Shown here piece by piece: positions 32,696 through 44,683 of a stretch of DNA of 64,000 bases. Numbering within the stretch: the first letter of the stretch is position 1; each line of letters starts with the position of its first letter. The stretch spans positions 14,366,863-14,430,862 of the forward strand of contig CM046442.1 in the NCBI GenBank assembly GCA_025506515.1, written 5' to 3'. Source of the DNA: Flaveria trinervia (taxonomy: Eukaryota > Streptophyta > Magnoliopsida > Asterales > Asteraceae). A model generated the notes under the pieces. The model was given only the letters and a program-made list of their open reading frames with translations, searched no databases and was not told where the DNA came from. The translations under genes and the position numbers were made by a program.

Positions 32696-33520
32696 CGACT
32701 GAGCATCATGCGAATGAACCAATGCGGATGAACACTCATGAGAATGAACACCCAATCATGCGAATGAACTAATGCGAATGGACCTCATGCGAATGGAACA
32801 ATACGGATGAGCACCTATGCGACTGGACCCTCAGTCGCATGACTCCCCACACGACTGGCCCCAATCGTCCGAATGAACTCCCATTCGTGAGAATGGACCC
32901 CAATCGCTCTTTATTCGGCTGTATGGCCTCTAGTTGGTCGCCTAGCCCTAGCTGATGCATAATGCAGTTCATTCCGAACACAATCTGCCATTTTCGACCT
33001 CCAAGCTCATCTAAACCCATTCTAAGCCCAAATCAACCATCCTAAACCTTAGAGATGTATACCACAACACCATTCAAGCACACACAAGCTCACAAACAAG
33101 GCTCAAATGCATCACACACACACATACACATACACAAACGGGTCAACCATGCACCCACACAAAAACCCGATTTTCAGATGTTTTCCAGCCCCAAATCATT
33201 CAAAAACGTTTAAAGAAGGGGTCCTAGAACTCACACAAGTGACCACAATGAGTAGAGCTTCGATTTGACTTACTTCTCAACGATTTTGGCCACTCGAATC
33301 AACCCGAACCAACACTTCTTCCTCTTTTCTTTCTTTCTCTCTTCTCCTCTCTTTTCTTGGCTGAAATGTGAGTGTGTGGGGAGAGTATGGCTGCCCTCTC
33401 CCTACAAATATCATCACATTTCCAACTTTTCTTCATTGGCGAGTTTGGTCCCTCGACTTTGGACCTTATTTCTTTTCTTCCTTCGTCTACCTTAAAATAG
33501 ATAAATAACCGAGTGTTACA
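32696..33520 (-). repeat. Gypsy A 5' LTR, part 2
   Basis: Continues the LTR interrupted at 22221 and matches about 3166-3991 of the 3' LTR, including the CATGCGAMTG cluster (32691-32945) and the terminal CCGAGTGTTACA. Followed by the CATCT target repeat. Confidence 0.92.
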
Positions 33521-33875
33521 CATCTTGAAAAGGAATATTTATCACAGACCATTAAGCCACACCATAGTAACCCGCGACCACTTTGGCGGACTGTTACCTG
33601 AAGCCACTGACGATTTGCTATGAAACCCAAATTCCTAGTTTCGATGCTCATTTCTGGTGGATTGTTAAGACTGACCATAACGGTTCATAACCATAATGGC
33701 GGACCGTTATCCCTTTACCTTGGCGGTTTACTATGAAGTTTAGATCCTTATTCGAACCCATGCCATCCGTTATGGTCCTCAAATTCCAATTTCTTAAAAA
33801 CTTTCTTCTTAAATCATTTCATTTACCTTCTCGACCCCTATAATCGTGTGTCAGCTTGTCCAATAGGCCGAGGGG

Positions 33876-33891
33876 TCACACACACACACAC

Positions 33892-33928
<37 letters not shown>
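33876..33928. repeat. (CA)n(TA)n compound microsatellite
   Basis: A CA run (one CC interruption) passes directly into an AT run of about 25 bp. Confidence 0.95.
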
Positions 33929-33930
<2 letters not shown>

Positions 33931-34474
33931 AGGTAATATATGTCTGTACATACACACACATATATATACACGTATTTGTTCATTAAAATGTGATATGGTT
34001 TTGCATATATATGTACGTGTCAACTGTTATGGTCCTATGATTTAACTTATATTCAAATGATAGTCATAGGGCAGGCATATCCGAATTTGGATTTGAAAGT
34101 ACAAGTAGATACCGTCATTGTGTTTATTCGATGGCTAGATAAAAAATAATAGTATATTTCTTTGATAGTAAAATTATATTACTTTAGTATTTTATATCTG
34201 TATTTACTATAATATTTTTGTGTATTTGTAGACTGTGGACGCTGCTGATGTGCCCCACAAGTTTACAAGTGTCTCAAAAAAGGATCAAAGTAACATTGTA
34301 TTTAGTCAATTACAAACCTTCCCACTTAGATCTATTATGACATCGAGATGATGATACTTTGTTTGTTAATTTTAGTTTGTAGAAATGCTCAAAGTTAATT
34401 AAGTTGGACAACAAATGTCATCCAATTTTTTATATAGATGATATTGTCAACTTCTATGGTAACTAATCACCTCA

Positions 34475-34475
<1 letters not shown>

Positions 34476-34512
<37 letters not shown>

Positions 34513-34517
34513 TATAA

Positions 34518-34575
<58 letters not shown>

Positions 34576-34600
34576 GTGTGTGTAAACACACACATGTATA
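34476..34600. repeat. (AT)n tract followed by GT/AC hairpin
   Basis: Roughly 95 bp of almost pure AT ends in GTGTGTGTG-TAAA-CACACACA (34574-34595), a perfect inverted repeat with a four-base loop. A second, weaker AT/GT inverted arrangement follows. Confidence 0.93.
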
Positions 34601-35155
34601 TAATATGCATGTGTATATATATTATAACAATTGTTTGTTATTTTAGTTTGTAGGGCCCGAATTCATCAACTTTCATCAGCCACAATTTTAACATTATCAA
34701 CAACAAATATAGGTTAATGTTTAACCTCCATCGGTGAAGACCATTGTAAAACCAGATCTGTAACAACTAAAAAAAATAAAAAAGCTTTAAATATAATCAA
34801 AATTAGACATAAATAGACTTAAATGTTTGTTACTCTATTACAAACCAAGATTTCTAATGTTAACACACGGTACCTAGCCTTTTCTACACCTCATGGGATG
34901 TTTCTAGTTATTGTATATGATTTTTTATACACGAGGCATTGTTACAAGTATTTACTAATGGTTGGTTTGATATCGCGTCATGAATTTGTTCGTGACGTAA
35001 GTTTTTTTTAAAAATTCATATATTTTTTGATATAATTGAATTATTATCTTTATAATATACGTCTTTTTATTTATGGTTCTTTTATAAAGCATGTATACAT
35101 AGAAGTCACCCTTGCGGTTTTTTAATACGAACTTAATCACATGAAATATTTTTGA

Positions 35156-37235
35156 TGTCACATTCCAACCTTAACGATGAAATCGTCGAGATGTGAGGGT
35201 TATGATTGTTCACACCCACATAACGTTATCTTTAAATAAAATTATCATTATCATAAGTTTCAAAAGTATGTAAGTTACAACCAAGAGTCTCAAACAGAAA
35301 ATAACATATCATAAGATACATCCAAGACAATTTATTTATTAGTTTAAGTCCAGTCCTAGATGTGAGCAAACTTCAAAAGATGTCATCAAATTTGAGCGTT
35401 TCCTGAAACATATTAAAAATAAAGGTCAACTATGAAAGTTGGTGAGTTTCCAAGGTTTAAAATACATAAATGTCAAGATTTACAAGTAGCAATTCATGTC
35501 AAAGGTTATGAGTTATGCAAGTTTATAAAACACAAATAGCTACAATCAAACCTTGATCAAGATTAAGATTACAAGTTTATAACGATTAGCTAAGTGTATT
35601 TGATTCACATAATGAACAATTCATACGTTATCAGGAGCCTGCAATACATCGACTTTAGCATCAAATAGGCTTTTCAGGCCCATAGATCTATGACGTCGCA
35701 ATGCTAGCAATAGTTAATGATTGTCAACATATAATGTATCTCATATAAAGCTCACAATAACACAAATAATCATGACAAAATATAAGTATGAATTGCATAT
35801 GCGTTACAAGTAAAAACGTTTACAAGTGTAAGTTGATAAGTTTAACATGTTTCACCCCAAAATGGTGTGAAATAATATAAAAAGGGGCAATGAATCTCAC
35901 ATGATCAATAATTATATAATTGTAGATTAATAGGAATAATAAACGTCGTTCTAATGTAAACATTCACAAGGTACCTATATATATTTATTTACAAGATTTA
36001 ACGTCTATTAATAAGTTTAACGAATTTACGAGAACTAGGGTTTCAATTTGGTATTTTGGGGTTTTATTAATTAAATTATATAAAATGAAATAATTAATTA
36101 TATTTTGATTCAATGAGAAAAGAAATATACTAATTAAGCATTTTAGTATAAAGAAATGTAAGGAAACCATTTGTAATAAATTTAGTTACAGTTTGAATAA
36201 ACTTTTATAACTTTTAAAATAACCATCATTTAGACAATAGCATATATATAGATATTATTTGAACAAATATGACTTAGTGATTTAAACCACTATTTAAAGT
36301 TTATTTTTATAAGAAAATAGACTAAATATATTATTTGTCTAAAATATTTAATAAAAATATTAAGATAATTTATGAAATAAATTTGCACAAAATAATATGG
36401 TTCCTTTAAAAATTAACAAGTTTACAAAATGATTTTTTATAATTTTTTAAAAAGATTGGATTTAATTTGAAGGCTAAAAAGCCTTAAAACTAAAAGATGA
36501 GGTTCCTGGGGTTCGAACCGGGGACCTCTTATTCAGGAGAGGAGAGTGTTACCAGTGAACCAAGGTCGTGGTCATGTTAGGTCTCGGCCCTTAATGGTTA
36601 AAACCAAAGATACCAGATAACCCCCAAATAACATATGAACCCTAATTCGAAATCCCTCAATTTGACCACCAATTCAATGCTGATAACGAAATCAACATTA
36701 GGGCTTTTAATCCCCATGTGATTTCGGGTCTGAGGACTCAACTAATTACCCGAATCGATGCCAAACCAATAAGAATAGATGCAGTTGAACCGCGACCGAG
36801 GTTTGGACTTGTTTGAGGTGTAATTGTTGGTGTTAAACAAATTAAACGCCTTTGAAGCTTCAAAGGGCAGCCACGAATCGAAGCCCTCAATCAATTTCAG
36901 GTTCGACACGAAACAGGGTCTTTGGTTGTGTTGTAGGTTCGATGTAAAGGCAATAATTGTTTGAGAGGTTTAATATGTTTCAGGTGGAATTGAGAGTTGT
37001 ATTTGATTAAGGGTTGATCAATGATCATTTATGTTGAGTTAATTAGATTATTATTGATTAAAGGTTTCGGTTATGTAATCCTTTGAGCTTAGTAACCGGT
37101 GTTTTAAACACCACTAATTCATGCATTAAAGGTCGAATCATGTATACGAAAGGATTTGGAACGGTTTGGGTATCAAAATCGGTCTATTTTGGTGGTTTTG
37201 GGCCTGGCCGGAGCTGGCCGTGGCTTGGCCGGATT
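35156..37235 (-). repeat. LTR F: truncated, diverged LTR of the gypsy B family
   Basis: In plus sense it begins TGTCACATTCCAACCTTAACG, matching the reverse complement of the B LTR end. It then follows the B LTR in order: the splice-like block (about 35395-35450), the tRNA-like module and the GGCCGGAGCTGGCC region near 37205. Similarity stops at about 37235, before the AAT tract and the LTR start. No internal element sequence adjoins it, so it is a truncated or solo LTR. Confidence 0.8.
36499..36572 (-). repeat. tRNA-like module in LTR F
   Basis: On the minus strand: box A TGGTTCACTGG (36552-36562) and box B core GGTTCGAACC (36510-36519). An anticodon-arm-like hairpin CCTCT...AGAGG lies between them. 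In plus sense the T-arm region is part of a longer inverted repeat beginning GAGGTTCC and ending GGGACCTC. Confidence 0.5.
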
Positions 37236-38345
37236 TATCAGTCTCAGATAAATAGTATCGAAGACTAATTTATCAGTTACAAATGTTATTTGAGACTGAA
37301 TTTTGTATGCCTAATATAAGTAACTGATAATTAGCCCTCAAAACTAGGACAACCTATTGAATACTAAATTTCAGTCTCATATACACATACACATACACAA
37401 TAAGAGGTTTTGGAGTGAAGTTTGATGGTAATTGAATTTCAGTCCCAAATAATATATTTACATGGTGTTATTATTTGAGTAACTGATAATCAATCTCTAA
37501 TAAATAAAGCATATATTAAAGACTAAAAATTAGTTCTTAATATTCAAAATGCATATTGAATTAGGAATGAAATTTAGTCTCTACTAATTTTTGCATTAGA
37601 ATATTAATAATTGATTTATAATCTCTAATTATTTTATGTTGATTACGTTATTGTAAGAAATGTATTAAACACTAGAAATTAGTCTTAAACAGACTATAAT
37701 TATAGTTATTTGAAACTGATATCTAGTCTATAAAGAAGATTGTAGATGTAATAATTGGGGATTGATATTTAGACTATAATAAAGAAAATAAATTTACTTT
37801 TGATAATATATTAGAGACTACAAATCAGTTATTGAATATTTATATTGTAAATTGAATCGGGGATTGACTTTCAGTGCAGAATGACTTTCTCATAGGAATA
37901 ATGATTAAATATTAATTTATAGTATCTAATAATACGACACAACTTATATAATATTAAATAAGATATCGAATAATAGAATTCTATATTAAACATGTTATGA
38001 GTGTCGTTATTTAAAACAAATATTAAGTCTTTAAAGAGTTATGTAAATGTAATAAATAAAAACTAATATTCCAACTCCAACAAAGAAAACACATTTAAGT
38101 ATTTCTAAAAAATATAGTATAGACTACAAATTAGATACTAAAATTCATAAAGCAAGTCAAAATCGAGGCTGCTTTTCAATTTGGAAATACTTTTGTGTAG
38201 AAAACTAATTAATTATCAAATCATATTCTCCAATAAAATGACCCAAATTACACAATTATAAAAAGGGTATTGAAAACTAAAAATCAGTCTCTTAAGTTAA
38301 AGTTTTTCAACACAAAAAATGATAAACTAATGGAAGACTATTTAT
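37236..38345. repeat. Subterminal-type repeats, probable CACTA end region
   Basis: About fifteen scattered copies, in both orientations, of a degenerate motif resembling GAGACTGAAATTTAGTCTC, for example AATTTCAGTCTCA near 37367, GAAATTTAGTCTC near 37568 and AAAATCAGTCTCTTAAG near 38278. Both-orientation subterminal motifs are typical of CACTA elements, where they bind transposase. The transposase pseudogene lies next to them. No terminal CACTA motif is visible at the left edge. Confidence 0.5.
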
Positions 38346-39187
38346 GAAATCTGTACGTTGCTATTAATTACCGAAACAAAGAAATATATATACACCTTTC
38401 AAGTCAATAATTTTGTTCAAATGGTATATGCGTCGATATAAATTTAGCTTAATGCATAATAGTCTAAGTCAATCCAACAAAATAATACAAAAATAAGTTT
38501 CAAAGTTCAAAAAATACAAAAAACACTCACTATCATCCCAACCAATTACAACAGCATCACACCAGCAATCTTTTTATGTCCAAGTATCACAAGCCTCCAT
38601 AATAAGTTTTTTTAAAATTCAGCATTATCACAAATCTAAAAACATATTATTACCAGGTTAGCTAAATCATTAAATACAATGGTTAAAATTTAGAAACTTT
38701 CACAAAAAATATATAGTTTTTAACTATCGTGCATAACAGGGCATGTTCATGTCAATTTGTAAATTACTTACGAGCATACATGTAAAAAACATATTGGCTC
38801 GAGTAGGATGCCACATCTGGACAGGTTCGGGTAGGACGTGTTGATTAGAAAAACATATTAGGATTGGTTAAGGTCGGGTCGGGTTGATTATATATATATG
38901 AATGAAATGAGTTCAAAAATCAACAAGAACATTAAATATAATCAAAGTAGAAAAATACCTTGTATGCCAAGTCATTGATGCAAATCCAAACCATAATCAA
39001 GTGCTATATGGGTCAAATTAGATAAAAGCTTATCAAATATAACATATTTTCACATTTACCTGCCACCATTATATCGGCAATGAATGCTTGAATAATATTA
39101 AATAATTATATTAATACATATATGTTAGAAACAATATTTTAGAAATTAATATAATTAAAACTTTTACAAAATTTAAATACTTGAATC
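38346..39187. other. Non-coding spacer, no gene seen
   Basis: AT-rich sequence between the subterminal-type repeats and the transposase stop codon, with a short pyrimidine/purine-biased GGTCGGGTCGGGTT stretch near 38867. Probably CACTA interior, perhaps the decayed second gene. Confidence 0.4.
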
Positions 39188-41350
39188 TTACAAATCATCA
39201 TCGTCCGAGTCGACATCTTCATTATCATTTTTTGATTTATCAGTGTCTGAATCATCTAGGTTTATCTCTCAACCATAATCTTCCAAACTGTGATCAGAAT
39301 CATCTATCTCATCATCAATAAAATTATCTATAATGACATCAAAACCCTGAACATCAACATTTTCAACAATATTTTCGGTAATATCTTCACGAAGAAGGTT
39401 GAAATCTTCTAACAAATCTTCTGAAGTTTTGTCTTCCGGAATATCCCATAAGTATCTATGAGTTATTCTTTTAATGATTTTCCAATCTGAATTTGGCTTT
39501 AGGGGGTCATTTATATAAAATACTTGTTTAGCCTGTTTTGCAAAAATAAAAGGATCTTTCTTATAAAACCTCCGGAAGTGTCTATGCTTATGAAATGAGG
39601 TTTAAATATGATATGTTTTCTACAACGATCAGTGTCAAACCATATGCATTTAAATAAAATAACACGATAACCTTGTATGAATGATAATTAAATCACGTCT
39701 AGATATCCATAATAATCATCTTCAACATCATTATGAACACCGGGGACCGTTACTCCACAATTTTGTGTTTGCCTGCAATAATCTCTTGACTTAACTATAA
39801 ATTTAACCCCATTCACTATGTATCCCTTATAATACAAAACTTGATTATCAGGAAGGAAGACAATACATATAACTCCTCGTTAATTTGAGATGGATTTAAT
39901 GTATACTTTTCTCGAATCTGTTCTCAATTTTAAACATAGTAATCATGTTAGTGGAGAGAAATGCAGTTTTATAAATTAAAGCAAGTAAATAGGATATGAT
40001 TGTTACCCGTTTTGTAAACCAATTTGGGATATAGACTGTTGTATCTTGAAAAAGTCTGATGTTTCAGGATGTTGACTTTGTAAAAATCGTAAGTGTTCTC
40101 TGCAAAATTTAGATAAACTATAAATGTATTAACATTTGACATTTAATATTTTTATAAAAAAATATAGAAAAAGACTTACTCTATATACGGTTGAATCTCT
40201 TGACAATTATTAAATATAAACCATGTCACTTTCTTCATAAGATTAATAGAAAGGATACGAACTTCTTTCCTCCCAATACCTCGGCCACTTAATCTGAAAA
40301 TATCTAACGCGTAGTTTTGAGCGTCAATTGAAATTTTATCATCATTTCTATCATGTTTTTCTAACTTTGATTCAACACCTCGTAAATAATGTGAACAAAA
40401 TGTTATAGCTTCTTCAACAATATAAACTTTTGCTATCAATACTTCAGGATTAGCTTTATTTCTAACGTATTTCTTTAAATGGCCAATGTATCTTTCAATC
40501 GGATACATCCACCTTGATTGTACGGTAATCCCATATTGCCTCTTCAGGAAGATGAACACACAAGTGCACCATAATTGTAAAAATGATGGAGGAATATCCG
40601 TTTAAGCTTCTACAAAATTTTAACTATCTCTTCTTGTAATGTTTTTAACTCCCTCTCGTGTAACGTGACCTCGGTAAGTTTCTTGAAAAGTTGAGACAAC
40701 TCGACTAATGCATCACGAATTTGTTTGGTAAAAAATGGTCGAATTGCAACAGGAATTATGCATTGTATTAAAATATGATAATCATGTAATTTAAGCCCAT
40801 ATACCTTTCCTTGCTCAACAATCACATTTTTAGCTAAATTTCTAGCATATCCATCTGGAAAATGCACAGACTTGAGTAGATTACAAAATTGTTTTATCTC
40901 ATTTTGTGTTAAAACAAACATAGTGTCTGGTTTAACCCAATGGTCATTCTTCCGCACCAAGTGAAGCTCCTTTCGTATGTTCATATCTTCCAAATCTAGT
41001 CGAGCTTTGTCGGTGTCTTTCGTCTTTCCTTCTATGTTTAACAAGGTTCCTAACACGTTCTCACACACATTATTTTTAACATGCATCACGACTATGTTAT
41101 GACGAATTAACAACTTAGGCCAGTACGAGAGTTCGAAAAAGATGCTTTTCTTTGACTAGTTTAAATCATGTGAGTCGCGTTTTCTTTTTCCTGCCATGAG
41201 ACCGATGTTTTCCATGATGATGTATAGTGATATGTTCTAACTGACGTAAGCAATCATCTCCGTTAATAGGTTTAGGTGCAGCCTAGTCTCTTTCTGTCCA
41301 TTAAAATCTTGTGATTTCCTCCAAGGGTGATCGAGTGGGAGAAATCTTTC
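39188..41350 (-). pseudogene. CACTA (En/Spm) TNPD/TNP2-type transposase, decayed
   Basis: Read on the minus strand from about 41350: FLPLDHPWRKSQDFNGQKE, then after breaks KKSIFFELSYWPKLLIRHNIVVMHVKNNVCENVLGTLLN, the classic Transposase_21 block, in frame to 40610. Next, 40559-40176 (127 codons) contains VQSRWMYPIERYIGHLKKYVRN...EEAITFCSHYL, the DUF4218 block. Further on come DUF4216-like pieces (YIVNGVKFIVKSRDYC near 39790 and LFKCIWFDTDRCRKHIIF near 39630). The gene ends in an acidic tail (DDSDTDKSKND...SDDDDL) with a stop at 39188. Order and spacing fit a CACTA transposase, split by several stops. Confidence 0.88.
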
Positions 41351-41608
41351 TTAACCTCTAGTTTTATATTTTTTAAAGTATATTTATCTTTCTTTATTTA
41401 AAGTTCTTGAATTCTTATTATCATAGATAAATTGTGAGACTTAAATGCCCCTACCCCATTTGAAGTATATTACAAGCTACATTTTAATGCGGAAAAACAA
41501 GGATGCCTAAATGATGACACACGCATTCAATATGTAAGTTATAACTCTCTAGGCTCATATCAACTTGGTTATATGCTTAATATTTTTCTTGTTTTTATAT
41601 ACCATTAA
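41351..41608. other. Short AT-rich spacer
   Basis: Between the transposase 5' region and the copia LTR. It may be a CACTA intron or flank; no TIR is recognised. Confidence 0.4.
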
Positions 41609-41777
41609 TGTTAACCGATATACATGCTTAGTATATATCGGTTGTATATCTTGTATATATTTGAATTATATTGTTTGATAGTGTTTCCTTTATTATAGAA
41701 TAGTTTGTTAGGATCCTGGTTGTATATATAGACATGATTGATATCAATGGAATTAATCAAGTATTCTCAGAATTACA
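41609..41777 (+). repeat. 5' LTR of short-LTR copia
   Basis: TGTTAACCGATATACATGC...CAGAATTACA, 169 bp, directly followed by the primer site. The left limit is inferred from the TG...CA rule because no second LTR is present for comparison. Confidence 0.65.
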
Positions 41778-41789
41778 TGGTATCAGAGC
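41778..41789 (+). other. Primer binding site (initiator Met tRNA)
   Basis: TGGTATCAGAGC, the perfect consensus, immediately follows the LTR. Confidence 0.9.
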
Positions 41790-41908
41790 AATCTTGCTCT
41801 ATACCCTAACTCAGCCGCAACCGGAGACAGCCACGGCTCCTACCGCCGCCGCAACCTGAGCACCTTCGATCCTGATCTGGTTAGTCGTTACATAACCCTC
41901 TTACTGAC

Positions 41909-42760
41909 ATGGGTGACAAACCAGAACAGACCAACAAGCTTGAACATGCCCCCCAAAATAGACAACGTTTCAGCCTCTTCATCCTGTCTACACGGTGACC
42001 GACATCCAAAAGAAAGTTTGTATCCTCAATGGAACCAAGCTTTCTTACTCATCATGGGTGAAATTGTTTCTCTTGCATGCTCTTGGCTATAAAGTCCCGG
42101 ACCACATCGAGGGGACTGAACCACTTGCTGCAACAGACCCCGCGTATGCCTCCTGGTCCGAGATTGATGCGATTGTCCTTTAGTGGATCTATGGTACGTT
42201 ATCCGACGACCTGCTTGTACGTATGCTTGAGCAAGAGTCAACTGCATACGAAGTGTGAAAACGGGTCAATAATCTCTTCTTAAACAATAAAGGCTCCAGA
42301 GGGGCCGCATTGGAACATGCCTTTACCAATCTGACGTTGAAAGAGATGCCTTCCTTGGAAGAATACTGCCAAAAACTTATGATCCTTGCAGATTAGTTGT
42401 CAGACGTGGAAAGTCCGGTTAGTGAGAATTGACTTGTTCTTCAACTTGTCCGTGGCTTGCCACCGAAATTCGACAATGTTGCTTCTCACCTCATTCAAAC
42501 TCTCCCCTCCTGGAAACAGCCTGCAACATGCTGCACCTTGAACTTGATCATCAGAGAGCAAGGGATGGCCTCAAGGCTACCGCTCTAGCAGCCACACATC
42601 CAACCCTGTGAGTTCACCCACCACCCGACGGTCTATTAACCCCTGTAATGGCCCCAATCGGGGAGTCTCCCAACAACGTAGGTCTGGCCCAAACCGTGAC
42701 ACTAACCGGCCTCGGCCTACATCAACACAGCCCAACAATCAGGCCTCATCATAACAGCCA
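41909..42760 (+). pseudogene. Short-LTR copia Gag
   Basis: Starts MGDKPEQTNKLEHAPQNRQR at 41909. A frameshift at about 41970-41995 leads to VTDIQKKVCILNGTKLSYSSWVKLFLLHALGYKVPDHIEGT, the conserved Gag N-terminal block of plant copias. A TAG follows at 42181, then LSDDLLVRMLEQESTAYEV and later degraded pieces. No zinc knuckle is seen. The C-terminal part is Pro/Gln/Ser-rich. Confidence 0.83.
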
Positions 42761-42762
42761 CC

Positions 42763-44101
42763 ATGGGCCGTATCTACTACCTCCAACCACCTTGGGCTGC
42801 TTCATCTAACCCATATCAGCAGCCCTATTGGGCCTCACCACCACCTTGCCCATATCCCACTCAAGGGTGGGCTGCACCATGGCAACCAGGCCCATGGTCG
42901 CCCTCCAACAGGCCAGCTCCATCCAGGCAGTCCGGCCATAATCGACAGCCATCACAGGCCCATGTTGCTGACTATAGCCCACTCAATTTGCGCGAAGCTC
43001 TCAACGCTATGACATCCGATGCCAATGATGCTCAATGGTTCATGGATAGAGGAGCAACCGATCACCTTAGTGCGGATGCAGTATAGTTTCCAACCCTATC
43101 ATGTGTAATTATATGAAGTCCATATTCATTGGAAATGGCCAAAAATATCGGTTCTTAGGTTGGGCAACACTACCTTCCATACCACCCTTAACCTTAACAA
43201 TGTCTTTACACACCAAACATCATTAAAAGCCTTATTTTTGTCAAAAAAATTACCATTGACAATTGCGTCTCTGTTGAATTTGACCCCTATGGTTTTTCTG
43301 TGAAGGACTTCAAGAGTGGGAAGATTTTGACCCGCCACAACAGTGACGGCCACCTCTACCCAGTCACCGCTCCTGCTCCAGCCTTGACATCTGCTCACTT
43401 TGCATTGTCTGTTCCATATGTTTGGCATGATTGTTTGGGTCACCGAGGCACCCATGTCCTTGATTTCCTTGTTTCTAGTAAATTTATTTCTTTTAATAAA
43501 ACAAGACATTCTAGTCTTTGCAATTCTTGTCAGCTAGCAAAACACACGATTTCCATTTTCTTTATCTACTTCTACTACCCTGTTGCCTTTTGATTTAATA
43601 CATTGTGACTTGTGGACTTCGCTTATTACTAGTAAAGCCGGTTATAAATATTATATGCTTTTAATTGATAAATTTACTAATTGCACATGGGTATATCCAC
43701 TTAAATTCAAATCTGAAACAGTCACCAAATTTGCCACATTCCATACCTACATCGAAACCCAATTCAACTTTTCCATAAAAGCATTTCAATGCGACAAAAG
43801 GGGCGAATTTGATAACCATCGATTTCACACCCTTGCTACCAAACATGGCATCACCACTTCGCTTCTCGTGCCCTCACACGTCCCAACAAAATGGGAAGGT
43901 AGAGCGCATGATACGTCGTCTAAACGAAATTATGCTCTCCCTTCTCACACATGCCTCCCTCCCTCCTACATTTTGGGTCGAAGCCATTCATACTTCAACC
44001 TATCTTCATAATCTCCTACCTTCATTCGTTCTACACAACAAAACACCATTCCTACCCTCTACCTACACAACCCTACATATGCCTTTGCTACCCTAACCAA
44101 T
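42763..44101 (+). pseudogene. Short-LTR copia protease and integrase
   Basis: A Pro-rich Gag tail (PPWAASSNPYQQPYW) runs into the protease site AQWFMDRGATDHLSAD at about 43030-43080. The family has D-S/T-G, so the second residue is Arg here and the protease was probably inactive. Then come the GAG-pre-integrase zinc region (HDCLGHRGTHVLDF...LCNSCQLAKH) and integrase with HCDLWTSLI (first Asp), FQCDKRGEF (second Asp; family D-N/S-G) and, after a frameshift near 43850, SQQNGKVERMIRRLNEI with the catalytic Glu. It ends at FVLHNKTPFLPST near 44101. Confidence 0.85.
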
Positions 44102-44116
44102 CCTCTACCCGTCTAT

Positions 44117-44683
44117 AAGATGTATCAAGATACGAAGAAAGATTATTGGTGGCTGGGTATGAAGTGTGACGTGGTGGAGTATGTGAGTAAGTGCCTTACT
44201 TGTTTGCAAGTGAAGGCCGAACATCGTAAGCCGTATGGGAAGATCCAACCTTTGGATATACCGGAATGGAAGTGGGAGCACACACCATGGATATCATTAT
44301 GAAGCTACTACGTACTCCGAAGGGGTATGATGCCATATGGGTGATTGTTGACCATTTGACGAAGAGTGCTCACTTCCTACCGATCCGCGAGACATATTCA
44401 TTCGAGAGGTTGGTAGACCTGTTCATCAAGGAGAATGTAACTCATCATGGTGTGCAGGTGTCCATTATGTCTGATCGCGACACCCGGTTTACATCTAAAT
44501 TCTGGAAGAAATTCCACGATGCTATGGGGACGAGGTTACATATTAGCATGGCTTACCATCCCCAAACTGATGGTCAGTCAGAAAGGACCATTCAGACATT
44601 GGAAGACATGCTTCGGGCATGTGTGATTGATTTTGGGGGAAATTGGGATGACCACTTACCATTAGCGGAATTCTCGTACAACA
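44117..44683 (+). pseudogene. Gypsy E-family integrase fragment in chimera
   Basis: From KMYQDTKKDYWWLGMKCDVVEYVSKCLTC to DDHLPLAEFSYN, nearly identical to 48759-49335 of gypsy E. It starts abruptly after copia integrase and stops abruptly at ACAA, where LTR sequence (AAAGCAATAAAG) takes over. The core residues D, D (SDRDTRFTS) and E (GQSERTIQ) are kept; a one-base loss near 44285 breaks the frame. It is a piece of another gypsy copy, not part of a working gene. Confidence 0.88.

Larger units (their letters stand above)
1809..33520 (-). mobile_element. Ty3/gypsy chromovirus A, host of two nested insertions
   Basis: A minus-strand Ty3/gypsy element in the domain order gag, PR, RT, RH, IN, chromodomain. 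Its 3' LTR is at 1809-3991 and its 5' LTR is at 20953-22221 plus 32696-33520. A copia (8705-20677) interrupts the leader and gypsy B (22222-32690) interrupts the 5' LTR. Without them the element is about 9.2 kb. The IN-chromodomain end and Gag type fit chromoviruses, perhaps the Tekay/Del group, although the clade is an inference. Several frameshifts and stops make it non-autonomous today. Confidence 0.93.
33526..35155. other. AT-rich flank, no gene seen
   Basis: Right-hand flank of gypsy A. The first 300 bp repeat words such as GGCGGACCGTTA and GGTTTACTATGAA and may belong to an old repeat. The rest is AT-rich with two microsatellites. No frame longer than about 65 codons looks coding. Confidence 0.5.
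41609..44101 (+). mobile_element. Short-LTR Ty1/copia (Ale/Retrofit-like), 3' end lost
   Basis: Starts with a 169-bp LTR and a perfect primer site, followed by gag, protease and integrase in copia order. RT, RNase H and the 3' LTR are missing because the element stops in integrase at about 44101, where unrelated gypsy sequence begins. The very short LTR and Gag style (KLSYSSWVKLFLLHALGY) suggest the Ale/Retrofit group; that is an inference. Confidence 0.85.

Noticed and set aside
34225..34330. Possible exon (frame reading VDAADVPHKFTSVSKKDQSN after a TTTGTAG acceptor-like site)
   Set aside because: Only about 35 codons, no recognised family, no neighbouring exon and very AT-rich surroundings.
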